From Leptobrachium leishanense (taxonomy: Eukaryota; Chordata; Amphibia; Anura; Megophryidae): a stretch of DNA of 64,000 bases. The stretch covers positions 7,564,001-7,628,000 of the forward strand of contig CM019066.1 in assembly GCA_009667805.1 (NCBI GenBank), in the 5' to 3' direction. Shown in pieces: positions 1 to 11,496 of the stretch. Both the position numbers and the translations under genes were made by a program. The notes below the pieces were generated by a model. It ran no database searches. It was not told where the DNA came from and worked only from the letters and a program-made list of their open reading frames with translations. The stretch's first letter is position 1. Each line of letters begins with the position of its first letter.

Positions 1-340
1 GATTACAGCACTCATTCGCATTGGCATCGTTTCAATAAGCTCATGCAATGTCACAACATTTATTCCCTTCCAGAATGGCATTAATTTGTCTCCAAGATCT
101 TGTATTGATGTTGGAAGAGTCGGACACTGCATAAGGTCTGACAAGCACATCTCAAAGATTTTCAATGGGGTTAAGGACTGGACTATGTGGTGGCCAATCC
201 ATGTGTGAAAATGATGTCTCATGATCCCTGAACCACTCTTGCACGATTTGAGCCCAATGAATCCTGGCATTGCCATCTTGGAATATGCCCCCTGGGCCAC
301 CAGGGAAGAGAAAAATCCACTGATGGAAAAACCTGCTCAT
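1..340 (-). pseudogene. Tc1 transposase C-terminal remnant
   Basis: Reading the minus strand from about 340 downward gives the second catalytic block ([11 protein letters not shown]), then [14 protein letters not shown], the block holding the catalytic glutamate of the DD34E family. A stop follows the NL at 152, and beyond it matching codons continue toward position 1 but are broken. The N-terminal DNA-binding domains and first catalytic aspartate are absent. It cannot be functional. Confidence 0.8.
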
Positions 341-488
341 TCAGTATATTCAGGGAGTCAGCTGATATAATTTTTTGGGCTCATAACGTTGCTGAACCTA
401 GACCTGAACAACTAAAGCCATCCCGGATCATAACACTGCCTTGTATGATAGGGTGTGGTAGATGGTGACTTTTTTGGGCCAGGCAGTG
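1..488 (-). mobile_element. Tc1-like DNA transposon fragment, cut by the window edge
   Basis: The minus strand carries the C-terminal part of a Tc1-type transposase. The right end (around 470-488) reads as a Tc1 terminus, GGCCAGGCAGTG, followed by TA. The distance from this end to the second catalytic motif is only about 200 bases, so most of the N-terminal and first catalytic part has been deleted. The same subfamily occurs at 59196-60706. Confidence 0.8.
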
Positions 489-490
489 TA

Positions 491-1008
491 ATCCTGTAAA
501 CTTGTAGAATCACAACAAACTAATTAATCTGTCTGGTTGACCATAGATTTATGTATTTCAACTACACCAAACAGTTGTATAGAATGGAACTGAAATGAAA
601 ACTCTTTCGATTTTGCTAATGGGGTTAGAGGTGGTTTATATAAGAAGGTATTGCAGAAGGATGCTAATTAAATGTTAAATGCATTCTACATATCTGCATC
701 AATATATTTTTCTTTTTCTAGTAACCTATATTCTTAAATCTAATAAAGTAGAAAATACTGGATTAATCTCCTTGAAAGAGGTTTTTTTCGTTTAAAAAAA
801 TGTTTTCTCTGTTTCAATAGGAAGCACTTCCTGTGGTTCAGTAATATTGTAATTTCAACTGCTAAAATGTTCATCGCATCTTGTATTATCTTTCAACTTC
901 AATTTCAATGGAAATGTGTCATATAACAATTGATTTTAATATACAGCTAAATAAATCAGATTGAATTCTTAAAGTAAGACAATCAATATGTGGTTATGCA
1001 GGGCCTAG
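491..1008. other. Unclassified AT-rich sequence
   Basis: No coding pattern, terminal repeat or known repeat family was recognised. The sequence is AT-rich with short A and T runs only. Confidence 0.5.
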
Positions 1009-1236
1009 ATAACATGGACTAAAATAAAGTAATTTTTTAGAATAGAGTTCAGAAACCTACAGCACAATTAAAACTAATAACAAGTAAACCTTAACCACTT
1101 CAATGCGGAGGACGCGCTCAGCATAACATGGACTAAAATAAAGTAATTTTTTAGAATAGAGTTCAGAAACCTACAGCACAATTAAAACTAATAACAAGTA
1201 AACCTTAACCACTTCAATGCGGAGGACGCGCTCAGC
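1009..1236. repeat. 114-bp perfect tandem duplication
   Basis: Bases 1009-1122 and 1123-1236 are identical by eye. Each unit consists of about 82 bases of flanking AT-rich DNA, a TTAA, and the first 28 bases of the hairpin element that follows. The duplication therefore spans the element's left border and must postdate its insertion. Confidence 0.9.
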
Positions 1237-2418
1237 GCGTCCTCTGCATTACCGCTGGTATGCGGAGGACGCGCTGAGCGCGTCCTCCCATTGGGGTCAG
1301 CGTTCGGCCGATCGCTGGCCCCCCCCGGTGCGGGCTGACATCCTCGATGTCAGCCCGGCATCCGGAACCGCAGCCGCCGGAATTAGGTGTCATCGCGGCA
1401 GCGCGATGACACCTAATTCAGGCGCCCCCCGCATGTGCGGAGGAGGCGCCTGAAAGGGAGGGGGGAGGTCCTTCGGACCTCTCTCCCTCCCGATCGGCGG
1501 CTCTGCGGGGGTTAACCCAGGCACCATTTGGAAGGGCACAGCCTGCCCTTCCAAATGGTGCCTGGCATTAACCCCTGGGGAGCTGGATCGCGAATCGGCG
1601 CTGAAAAGCGCCGGTTCGCGATCCTTTCCCGGAGCTGGCCGACATCTTGGATGTCGGCCAAGCCTCCGGGAACTCCCCCTGAGGACTGGCGTCATCGTGC
1701 GTAGCACGATAACGCCAGTCCTGGACTTAACCCCTAACTGCCACCAACGGTGGAGATAGGGAGTTCCAATGAACTCCCTATCTCCCGATCCGTGGCAGCT
1801 AGGGGTTAAAGTTTGGTATGGTTGGATCGGCCAGAGCATGGCTGTTCCAACGATACCAAACACTACTGTGAAAAATTTTGTCAAAAAAAAAAAAAATGAA
1901 AAATAAAAATAAAAAAAATAAAATAAAAAATAAACACTTTTTTTTTATTTTTTTGGGTTTGTTAATGCAGCAATATTGTTCCCATTTCAATTATAATGTG
2001 AACAATGATGCTGCACTAACGATTTTTGTATGCGGTGCGTTTCTTAAAAATAGTGTAATTTTCCCCAAAAAAAAAATGTAACGAGACCCCATCTCTAATT
2101 TTTTTAACAAGCGCACCCCATACAAAATATAACCGCAATTGCTCGCATGTTAAAATGTGAAAAAAAACACTTAACACATTGTAAATTATTGAAAATACAT
2201 ATTTTATTGCATTTTTTGTTATAATATACAGACATGACATAACGTATACATATAATAATGACATATTATGAATCTACCGAGTCTGACGGAAAGAACGATA
2301 TATAATATGTCTGGGTCATATACTAAAATAAGCCTTCAAAACACGTTTAAACATGATGAGCAAAACCGGTAAAAATGACCTCAGCACAGGGGCGGGAAAA
2401 GCCTCAGCAGCGAAAGGG
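1209..2418. mobile_element. TTAA-flanked, hairpin-chain non-autonomous element (piggyBac-like), family A
   Basis: TTAA lies on both sides (1205-1208 and 2419-2422). The ends are CCACTTCAATGC and, inverted, CCCTTTCGCTGC, so the termini are similar but diverged. From 1221 to about 1862 the sequence is a nearly uninterrupted series of about 12 stem-loops, for example 1331-1357 (12-bp stem), 1381-1418 (17-bp stem) and 1518-1564 (21-bp stem). The remainder is AT-rich. No transposase is encoded. TTAA targets and CCC(T)n ends are typical of piggyBac, so that assignment is an inference. Partial relatives lie at 18284-18757 and 54059-54290. Confidence 0.75.
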
Positions 2419-2422
2419 TTAA

Positions 2423-2860
2423 TCAATTAAGTCATTTTATTTTTTTCTTTGCATTTATTTAATTCTAAATATTTTATATAATAAATCTTTTATCCGTTTC
2501 AATACCAAAAGGATTTTTGTGAAAAACACTTTATCATACTGTTTATTTTGAACATTGAATGCGTAGTTAACATCTATTTGTAGTGTAAACCTGCAGTCTT
2601 GCATATACATTGTTATTACAAGATAGTTAAAATATTACAAGTTTGCTAATTTTTTCATTTCTCATATATTTGCTTATCATTTACAGAAATGTTGCTGGAA
2701 TGAAAGGTTCTGAACTCTGGAACATCTTGAACATCTTCACAAGGGGTCGGCATTATTAGCATACAGGCAGAAATAGCCCTTACAGGGTTACTCAAAAGGC
2801 ATGTCGGTGCTCTTTAGTTTCCTGCACTTCTGGGAATTAAATTCCCTGACCCTGTGGTTA
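2423..2860. other. Unclassified AT-rich sequence
   Basis: No gene or repeat border was recognised between the hairpin element and the CR1 tail. Confidence 0.5.
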
Positions 2861-3768
2861 CATAGTTACATAGTTATATAGGCTGAAAAAAGACATGTGT
2901 CCATCGGGTTCAGCCTCTCCCACATAACCTACTGCTGTTGATCCAAAATAAGGCAAAAAACCCAGTGTGAAATGCTTGCCAATATGCAACATACTGGGAA
3001 AAAATTCCTTCTTGACCCCAGAATGGCGTCAGATTTCTCCTTGGATCAAGAAGCTTTTACCCACATATTAAATATTATAACCCTTAATATTCTGTGTCTG
3101 CAGGAAGTCATCCAGTCGTTTTTTAAAAGTCTGTACAGACTCTGACCCAACCACCTCAACTGGCAGAGAATTCCACAGCTTTATTGTTCTCACCGTAAAA
3201 TAACCCTTCCTATGCTTTAAGCTAAATTTTCTTTCTTCCAGTCTAAATGGATGACCCCTTGTCCTATGTATAGTCCTGTTAATGAATAGGTTATCAGACA
3301 ATGGTTGATAATGGCCCCGTATATATTTATATAAGGTTATCAGATCCCTCTCTAAGGCGCAGTTTCTCTAAACTAAACAGATTTAAGCTTGTTAGTCTTT
3401 CCTCATAACTTAACCCTTCCATTCCCCTTATTAATTTAGTTGCCCGTCTCTGCACTTTTTCTAGCACTATAATATCTTTTTTTAAGACAGGTGCCCAAAA
3501 TCGCACGGCATATTCAAGATGCGGCCTGACCATTGATTTATACAGAGGCAAAATTATGTTTTCATACCTTGCTGGCCTTGGCGGCTGCTGTTTGACATTG
3601 CACATTGTTACTTAGTTTGAAGTCTATGATTATTCCCAAATCCTTCTCCTGCTTGGATTTCCCTAACTCCGTACCATTTAGGGTATAAATTACTTGTGTG
3701 TTCTTCACTCTAAAGTGCATAACTTTGCATTTATCTAGATTAAATTTCATCTGCCATTTAAGTGCCCA
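2861..3768 (-). mobile_element. CR1-type LINE 3' fragment (family B)
   Basis: The 3' end is at low coordinates and is an octamer tail, GTTACATA repeated (2861-2882). Upstream on the minus strand are a 3' UTR and then the end of a CR1 ORF2. The copy is 5'-truncated near 3768, as is usual for LINEs made by target-primed reverse transcription, and abuts a MITE. Family B recurs, in decayed form, at 48620-50490. Confidence 0.85.
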
Positions 3769-3786
3769 GCATTCAGCATTCACCAC
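3068..3786 (-). pseudogene. CR1 ORF2 C-terminal remnant
   Basis: Three minus-strand pieces read in order: WQMKFNLDKCKVMHF (3' part of the reverse transcriptase), then [20 protein letters not shown] with [15 protein letters not shown], then the CR1-typical C-terminus GYFTVRTIKLWNSLPVEVV ending FKKRLDDFL. The pieces are in different frames, so at least two frameshifts separate them. The catalytic FADD block and the endonuclease are missing. Confidence 0.85.
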
Positions 3787-4600
3787 AGGGTCTCCGAAGT
3801 GAAGGGAAAATCTGCTAAACGCATCAGAAAAACCGCCGCATTAAACAGCATAACCACTGCAAAACCCCCCCAAAAAAACCTAACCACATCCTAAAAAGCT
3901 GGTGATCCACTGCAAAACTGCCGAAATATCCCGAACGCATCCGAAAAAAAGCAGATGATCTGCCGAACAGAGCACCGATCAGCTGCTGGAAAAAGCCAAC
4001 AAGCCGACGAACGGGGTAGAAAAAGACAAAAAATGCTGCCACTTTTTAAAGCTGATTGGAAAAAAAAATACTGCACGAAAATGCCTGGACTTAATAGATA
4101 AGATCCTATGAATAATACTAAAAAGGTCTGTTACAGAAAAAAAAAATGCTCTTTAAAAAAAAAATCCGGAAAAAGAAATTGCTGAAAAAAAAATCACAAA
4201 AGATGCCTAAAAAAATCCTAAAAAAAAATAAATTAAGAGACTTTTTGCTGTAAATTAAAAAAATAAATGGTTTAATAGATATTTAATAAAACCTGGAATA
4301 ATTTTTAACGTTGAAACCTTTGGGATTCGCTTGATTAAACCTGCCGAATGAAACCACTGAAAATCAAGGCATTTCGCTGACATTTCACTGTTGTTTGGCA
4401 TTCTCTGAATAGATTAACTATTGCTTCTCTAAGGGGATTTCACTGCTGCCAAAGATCACCTGTATTTCGCTGGCAATTTGCCAATATTTGGCAAATTGCC
4501 AGCTTTTTGAATAGCCGAATGGCCCTGAAATTGCAAAGTATGGGAACTTTCACTGTTCGGTGCAATTTCGGGGCCAGTTTGGCTCCTTTAAATAACCCTG
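3769..4600. mobile_element. CAGGGTTATTCA-family MITE, left end lost
   Basis: It begins inside the family at an internal CACAGGGTCTCC segment and ends with AATAACCCTG at 4600. It shares internal landmarks with the other copies: the poly-A rich middle, TTAATAGATATTTAATAAAAC, and the run of short palindromes around a GCTATTC motif near the right end. It encodes nothing. Confidence 0.75.
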
Positions 4601-5216
4601 TTTGTGTCAAAAATAGTGAATGTGATAAAGATAGATAATAAAAATGGTCAGATCTCCTGCTTATGGGTGGTTGTCGTGATCATAACGTGATTATTAGCAA
4701 TGCCGATTCCAAAAAAATACCAATAGAATATAAAAATAATATCTGTATGTGTCATAATGTCTCTGTATGGATGTCGCGAATTAGCTAGAGATATATGTAT
4801 CTATATATCTATCTATCTCTATCTATATATCTGTATATATACGAGGGGCAAGGCTGCACAGCTAACTACTAAAAGCCACAGTTCCTGGTGTGTGCCAGAA
4901 AATAATTAAAATGTTAATGAGGTTTGTCTCATTGGTGGCCACCCAAATCCCCTTCTGAAGGGATATCACAGGCTTGTGCAGAATAGGTTTTCTTTGATCG
5001 ACCTGATAAGGGGGACATTACACATCTGCTCTAATGGAATGTCCCTTGTCCAGTCTACAAGCCTTTCACTCCTTGAGCAAATAGAAAAGCACCTCCAAGA
5101 GCACATCCCAGACCCAGCGGCACCATTGTGACCAAAAAGTGCATTTCAAAGAAGCGATCATATCCTTTGATCGCAGAGACGATCTTGGGGATGATTGATA
5201 TTACGGCTGTGCATTA
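4601..5216. other. Unclassified sequence with a (TATC)n-like stretch
   Basis: A short impure TATC/TATA microsatellite lies at about 4783-4840. The rest shows no coding or repeat signal that I recognise. Confidence 0.5.
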
Positions 5217-5349
5217 AAACATAGAAACATAGAAAAATGTCGGCAGATAAGAACCTTTCGGCCCATCTAGTCTGCCCAATTACATGGATACTTTACCTGG
5301 ATTTATCTTTTGTTTAGGATAGCCTTATGCCTATCCCATGCCTGCTTAA

Positions 5350-6581
5350 CCCCTTAAGGACCTCTGACGTACCCTGTACGTCCTGTACTCGGGTCTCCCT
5401 TAGACCCGCGGACGTACAGGGTACGTCAGCGGCGCCTAATCCCCCTCCCGCCCGATACTCACCTCCCTCGCCGGATCCCACGGCGATCTGGCAGGGAGGA
5501 AGCCTGCCCATGTGATTTACATGGGCAGGCGAGGCTGATGACGTCGCCACGCTGCGTGGTGACGTCATCAGCAGGCGTCCCCATGCTTTTCAATGGAGGG
5601 GAGGGGGGGCTCCTTCGGAGCCCTCTATCTCCCCAACCATTGAAGCTAGGGAGATGCCGTTTGCACCGCTGGAGAGGGGAGAGCCTCCCCTTTCCAGCGG
5701 TGTATGGCATTAACCATTTCGCCGCCGGATCACGTTGCGGCGCCAATTGGCGCCAAAACGCGATTCAAACCTGGAGGGGGGCTGACATCTTGGATGTCAG
5801 CCAAGCCTCCAGGTCCCCCCCCACCCACTGAACCTCACCATATGTGTGAGGATGTCAGTGGGCCAGTTAACCCTCTAGCTGCCATGTAGAGATAAGGGGA
5901 TCCTAAGGATCCCTTTATCTCCCGATCCCTGACAGCTAGATGGTCATATTTGCCATCATTTGAAAGGCCTGATTATGGCCTTTCAAATGATACCAAACAT
6001 GACCAGGTTTGGTTTTAAAAAAAAATAAAAAAAATAAATTAAATAAAAAAAAATAATAAAAAAATTAAATAAAATAAAAAAAATAAAAATTTTAAAAGTT
6101 TTTTTGTCTGGGGGGAGTTTAATTAGATAGGGCCTAGGCTGTCATCTAAAAATAAATAGCACAAAATGGTCAGAATGAGCGCAGCGCACATAGGTGAACT
6201 GTCTCAGCAGTGAAGGGGTTAAAAAGCAAACGCATGTAAAAATTGGGTATTTCTAGTCTCGGGACAAAATTTTAAACCTATTTAGCTGGGGTCGTTTTGG
6301 GTGGTTGTAGATTTTGGGGATTTAAATTACAAAAAAGTGTGTTTTTACCATTTTTTTCCTCATATTTCATTTTTTTTTTTATAGTAAATTATTCGATATG
6401 ATGGAAATAATGGTATTTCTAGAAAGTCCATTTAATGGCGGGAAAAAGGGTGTATAATATGTGTGGGTTGAATAAACGAGTAAGAGGAAAATTTGACCTA
6501 AACTCTAACAGCGCAGAAACGTAAAAACAGCAGCGGTCACTAAAAGACGGATTTGTGTAAAACCGCCCGGTCACTAAGGGG
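5350..6581. mobile_element. TTAA-flanked hairpin-chain element, family B, inside CR1
   Basis: TTAA at 5346-5349 and 6582-6585, and comparison with the empty site in the CR1 at 36870-36880, prove a TTAA insertion. Ends are CCCCTTAAGG and, inverted, CCCCTTAGTGACC. The left 650 bases are serial stem-loops: GTACCCTGTACGTC-type palindromes (5365-5430), GCCTGCCCATG/CATGGGCAGGC (5502-5530), GATGACGTC/GACGTCATC (5537-5570), GGCGCCAATTGGCGCC (5738-5753) and others. No ORF of note. A second copy in the other orientation is at 39459-40694. Confidence 0.9.
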
Positions 6582-7524
6582 TTAAAGTCAATTACTGTTT
6601 TGGCCTCTACCACTTCAACTGGATGGCTGTTCCATATATCCACCACCCTCTCAGTAAAATAATGCTTCCTGATGTTACTTTTAAACCTTTGTCCCTCTAA
6701 TCTAAGACTATGTCCTCTTGTTTTGCTATTTTGTTTCCCTTTAAATATACTCCCTTCCTCTACCTTGTGGATTCCCTTCACGTATTTAAATGTTTCTATC
6801 ATATCTCCTCTGTCTCGTCTTTTTTCCAAGCTGTACATGTTAAGATCATTAAGCCTTTCCTGGTAACTTTTCTCCTTCAAGCCGTACACCATTTTAGTAG
6901 CCCTTCTCTGAACTCTCTCTAAGATGTCTATATCCTTCTGGAGATACGGTCTCCAGTACTGCACACAGTACTCCAAGTGAGGTCTCACCAGTGCTCTGTA
7001 CAGTGGCATGAGCACTTCCCTTTTCCTACTGCTAATACCTCTCCCTACACAACCAAGCATTCTGCTAGCATTTCCTGCTGCTCTATTACATTGACTACTT
7101 ACCCTTAGATCCTCTGAAATAATGACCCCTAAATCCCTTTCCTCAGATGTTGAGGTTAGGACTTTATCAAATATTCTATATTCAGCCCTTGGGTTTTTAC
7201 TTCCCAGGTGCATTATCTTGCACTTATCCACATTAAAACTCAATTGCCACAGCTCCGACCATTGTTTTAGTTTACCTAAATCATTTGTCATTTGGCTGAT
7301 CCCTCCAGGAACGTCAACCCTGTTGCAAATCTTTGTGTCATCAGCAAAAAGACATACTTTACCATTAATACCTTCTGCAATATCACTAATAAAAAATATT
7401 AAAGAGAATGGGTCCAAGTACTGACCCCTGAGGTACCCCACTGGTAACAAGACCTTGCGCCGAATAAACTCCATTTACCACAACCCTCTGTTGCCTGTCA
7501 CTCAGCCACTGCCTAATCCATTCA

Positions 7525-8350
7525 CTTGACTGTGCTCTTTCCTTCATCCCCCACATGCAGTCTCTTTCCTCCACCTGCCGATACCAACTGCGTAATATTT
7601 CCAGAATTTGGCCATTTCTTACAGCTGTCACCACAAAACAACTCATACACACCCTGGTAATCTCCCGACTCGACTATTGCAATAATCTCTTATCTGGCTT
7701 CCCTCTGTCCCGCCTCTCCCCCCTACAATCCATCCTGAATGCCTCCGCCAGGCTAATTCACCTCACCCGCCGCTCTGTCTCTGCCGCTCCCCTCTGCGAG
7801 TCCCTTCACTGGCTCCCCATCCACTGCAGAATTAAAGTTCAAAATCCTTATCCTTACCTACAAAACCCTCACTAACTCAGCTCCCCACTACCTGTCCTCA
7901 CTAATCACCAAATACACCCCAGCCCACTCCCTAAGGTCAAACAGTGACCTGCGCCTAGCTTCTCCCCGCATCACCTCTTCCCATGATAGACCTCAGGATT
8001 TCTCACGCGCAGCCCCCACTCTCTGGAACGCTCTCCCTCGTACTGTCAGACTTTCCCCTAACTTCTCTTCCTTCAAACGCTCCCTTAAAACGTTCCTATT
8101 TAGGGAAGCCTACCACCCAACTCACTGACGCAACCATCAATCACTCTCACCTTACAGTCCTCTCCTCCTGTTTCCAACCCCAACCCTCCTAGATTGTGAG
8201 TTCCCACGGGAATAGGGCCCTCATCTCCTCCTGTAATGTGTGTCAAATGTTGTTCAATGTATTGTATTGTAACCCTGTCTATACTGTGCCTATTGTACAG
8301 CGCTGCGGAATATGCTGGCGCTTTATAAATAAAGAATAATAATAATAATA
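7525..8350 (+). mobile_element. L2-clade LINE 3' fragment inside CR1
   Basis: It is flanked by ATTCA (7520-7524 and 8351-8355). The plus strand encodes the L2-typical block [15 protein letters not shown] ... LQSILNASARLIHLTRR ... LCESLHWLPIHCRIK (about 7640-7840). It ends in the CGCTGCGGAATATG ... TTTATAAATAAAG segment and an (AAT)n tail at 8326-8350. The 5' part of the LINE is missing. Confidence 0.88.
7555..7875 (+). pseudogene. L2 ORF2 C-terminal fragment
   Basis: A 106-codon open stretch carrying the post-reverse-transcriptase region of an L2-type ORF2 ([22 protein letters not shown]). It runs out of frame after 7860; related codons continue downstream in other frames to about 8110. The reverse transcriptase catalytic core is not present. 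Confidence 0.8.
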
Positions 8351-9068
8351 ATTCAACAATATTGGAATCCAAGCTCAAAGATTGCAATTTATTGATAAGC
8401 CTTCTATGCGGAACAGTATCAAAAGCCTTACTGAAATCTAAATAAGCAATGTCTACTGCACCACCTGTGTCTATTATTTTTGTTACCCAATCAAAAAAAT
8501 CAATAAGATTAGTTTGGCATGATCTCCCTGAGGTAAACCCATGTTGTTTCTGATCCTGTAATCTATGTGTTTTTAGATGTTCGACAATCCTTTCCTTTAA
8601 CATGGTTTCCATTAATTTCCCCACTACTGACGTAAGACTAACTGGCCTATAGTTCCCCGATTCCTCCCTACCAGGGATGTACAGTCAGGGGTGGCAGGGT
8701 AGGCGGAGCCTCCCCTGCCATTCCAGTAAATTAATGTGGTCATGGTGTTGTAATGACATGTGATGTGTGTGTGTGTATATTTAAACTGCTATAAAATGTT
8801 ATTTACTGAAAAAAGTCCATACTTACCTGCTCCTCTCTCCCACGCTGTGCTTTGCTTCTCTCTGTCCTTTTTTTCTCCTGCGCTTTCACTTTCACAGTTT
8901 GCCGGCTGCTGTGTGTGTGATTCATTACACAGACAGCAGGGGCAGCACTGAGCCAGCCTAGGCTATGCAATTTGCGCAGCATGAATGCTACGCTGATTGT
9001 GAAGCCCAGGCTGGTGGCAGGCAGGCATGCTCGTCATTGCCTCCAGAGGCAATGATAGCAAATGAAAG

Positions 9069-10195
9069 TGTAGCGCTCACTCCCGGAGGAGCCGCTGAAA
9101 ATAAACCACGGGTCAGTCTCCCCACACTAGGGAATAAATATACTCCAACACCGCTGTGGGTTTTTTATAATTTAAATAGTTTACTAAAATATTAAGCAGA
9201 CGTTGAGACACGGTATTCACAGGTATTATTACAGTACTTTCGTATCGCGGTAAAAAACGCGTAGCGGAAAAGAAACGAAACACGAGGCTTCGTATTTCGA
9301 AAAAAACAATATATTCGCAACCGAACAGAAAAGAATGCAATTGCACGAAATTTCGGAAAAAGGACACGTAGCAGGACCAAGAATACAATCTCTTCGTCTT
9401 TCGATAAACGCGCAGCGGAAAAGAGAAAATATATTCGAAACGTATCTTCAACCCATGTTCCGATTCGTAACAGAATGAGTCCTGCACAGGTTAAGTCCCG
9501 GAATGTAAAAGGTGTGTATGTGTGTGTGTATGGTACCCGGGTACTGTTCAACTGGCCAGTGAATTTACTTAAGGAATGTCTTCGACTAGTCAAGTTGGGG
9601 CCCTGTGGACTTTAAGGAGAAAACAGCAGTGTGTTCCTTATTTACAAACGGCCTTGGAGGCCTCTCACCCATCCACCGATTGCTTTAGGCTCCGCTGACC
9701 CAGGACGTCTCTCCGCTCGATATTGACTGGGGATACTTGCGGCCGGATCCGTTGTCTGACTCTCCGTAACTTGTCCACGAGTTGTCCAGCTCACCGCCTG
9801 CTCTCCGTATCCGATCAACTCGCGGCAACTCCTCACTCAAAGTCTTCGGTTCCTTAATCTGCAGCAAATCTCGGGAACTTGGAGGTCTCCTTCTCCTAAG
9901 GCTGGATGACCCGGTGTAAGGAACTGACAGGTCGCACTCGCGCTCTGGCCTAGGCCCTCTAGCAATATCTTGCACTGCGTCTGCTCTCCCTCGTTCCCTG
10001 GCGTGCTCTCGCGCGTTCTGGCGCGTTCTCCACGAGGCTCAGGATGTCAAGCGTCTGTGTCCCACCCACTTCCTGTCTGTTTGCAAAGCACGCCGGGAAA
10101 TGTAGTCCCAATGTCCAGTGTCTCTGATCACGATTGTCTCCATCTTATGGCCAAAAATAGGTACTGCCACAGCAAGATTTTAACACAGCGCTACA
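9069..10195. mobile_element. Solo LTR inside the hAT element
   Basis: The 1127-bp segment begins TGTAGCGCT and ends AGCGCTACA, a perfect 9-bp inverted terminal repeat with TG...CA ends, and is flanked by AAAG on both sides (9065-9068, 10196-10199). There are no internal genes, so this is an LTR left after recombination between two LTRs. The superfamily is not certain; the 4-bp duplication and terminal form fit Ty3/Gypsy or an endogenous retrovirus-like element. Orientation was not determined. Confidence 0.8.
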
Positions 10196-11463
10196 AAAGC
10201 TTGAGCCAATGGGAAAGCTTCATTGGCTCAAGCTATTTTTTTTTCTTAAAACGCCCACCATTGGAGGCTGAGCTCCCCATGGTTTGATTGACACAGGACA
10301 GTCATGTGACTGTCCTCGTCAGTCTGGGGGGGGGCTCAGCCTGTGCTGAGGACGCACTGGCTCCAGCTCCTCCTACACCCTAACGCAGATGGAGGAGGCG
10401 CAGTGCTCACAAGGGACCACACAGCAGCTCAACCCTCTCTTGGACAGGCAGGCAGGTATGTTTTACTCTCTTTTCTTTTGGTACGGTGTTTTATGCAGGC
10501 AGATGGTGTTCCTCCAGCTATGGGCTCTCCCTAAGCTGTTACTTTAATGTGGGGGTCTCTGGGCTTCAGGCAGGAGCTGAGGGTGTGAGCAGCAGTGATG
10601 TTTTGGTTTTAGGGATCCTTGTTACAGTGTAGTGCAGAGCTGGTCAGTGCCCCCGGATGGGAAAGCTTCCTGCCTGTTTACAGCTGTGGCCTGTGCTGGT
10701 GTAGCAGTGAAGCCGGAGAGGAGAGCCTGGGCACAGGGCAGGAGGAGGGGGACTCTGGCTGCTCACAAGGGGCTGGTCTGGTGTACAGGGGGTCTGTGAG
10801 CTCTGCTCTCCGGTCTTGAGCTCACTCAGCTCTGCCTGCTTCTCTCACTGCATCCCCCTGACTTCTAGCTCCCCCTCCCTACTCTCATCCCTTTATCCCT
10901 CCCTCTGCCCCTCCATCCCTCCCCTGACTGTCTATCCCCTCCTTTCCTCATCAGTCCCTCTCTCCTCCGTGTCCCATAGAACAGAACCTGCTTATCTCTC
11001 CCCTATCAGCCCATCCACACATCACTATCACACCCTTCTTTTAATCCTCTATATATTTTGTCTGTGTCCTTTCCTCATATTCTCTGTATTCTTCTTTGTA
11101 TCCCCTATCACTTCTCCTGCTCCACTGTCTATGAATCCCCATTCTTCATTCTTTTGTATCTTACTCTATCCCTTTTCCCTCTTTCACCCTTTCTCTATAG
11201 ATTCTGTTTAGGTTATGCATTTTCCCTGCATGTGTCTCTATCATTTTTCTGTCTTCACAGAAATTGCTTGAACATTTTGTGCCATTTTTCTCAAAACATT
11301 GAAATATTTTGACAATAAAATTCACCAATAAAATCTGTTTCTCTATAAGTGATATTATTATAATTGTTATCTATATATCACAGTGTTTACTTTTTTTTAC
11401 CTTTCACCCAGACTCTATTTAATTTTATCATAGCTCCATTATATTCTTTATACCTTTACAATG

Positions 11464-11464
<1 letters not shown>

Positions 11465-11494
<30 letters not shown>
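11465..11494. repeat. (TA)n microsatellite
   Basis: About 15 uninterrupted TA units within the right part of the hAT element. Confidence 0.9.

Positions 11495-11496
<2 letters not shown>

Noticed and set aside
1390..1884. 164-aa minus-strand ORF
   Set aside because: It covers the hairpin chain, where GC-rich palindromes lack stops. No domain and no codon pattern is seen.
9113..9593. 124- and 133-aa overlapping minus-strand ORFs
   Set aside because: They lie inside the solo LTR, overlap each other in different frames, and show no recognisable protein features.
10816..11312. 131- and 84-aa serine/proline-rich ORFs
   Set aside because: They are translations of a CT-rich tract within the hAT interior, with no domain.
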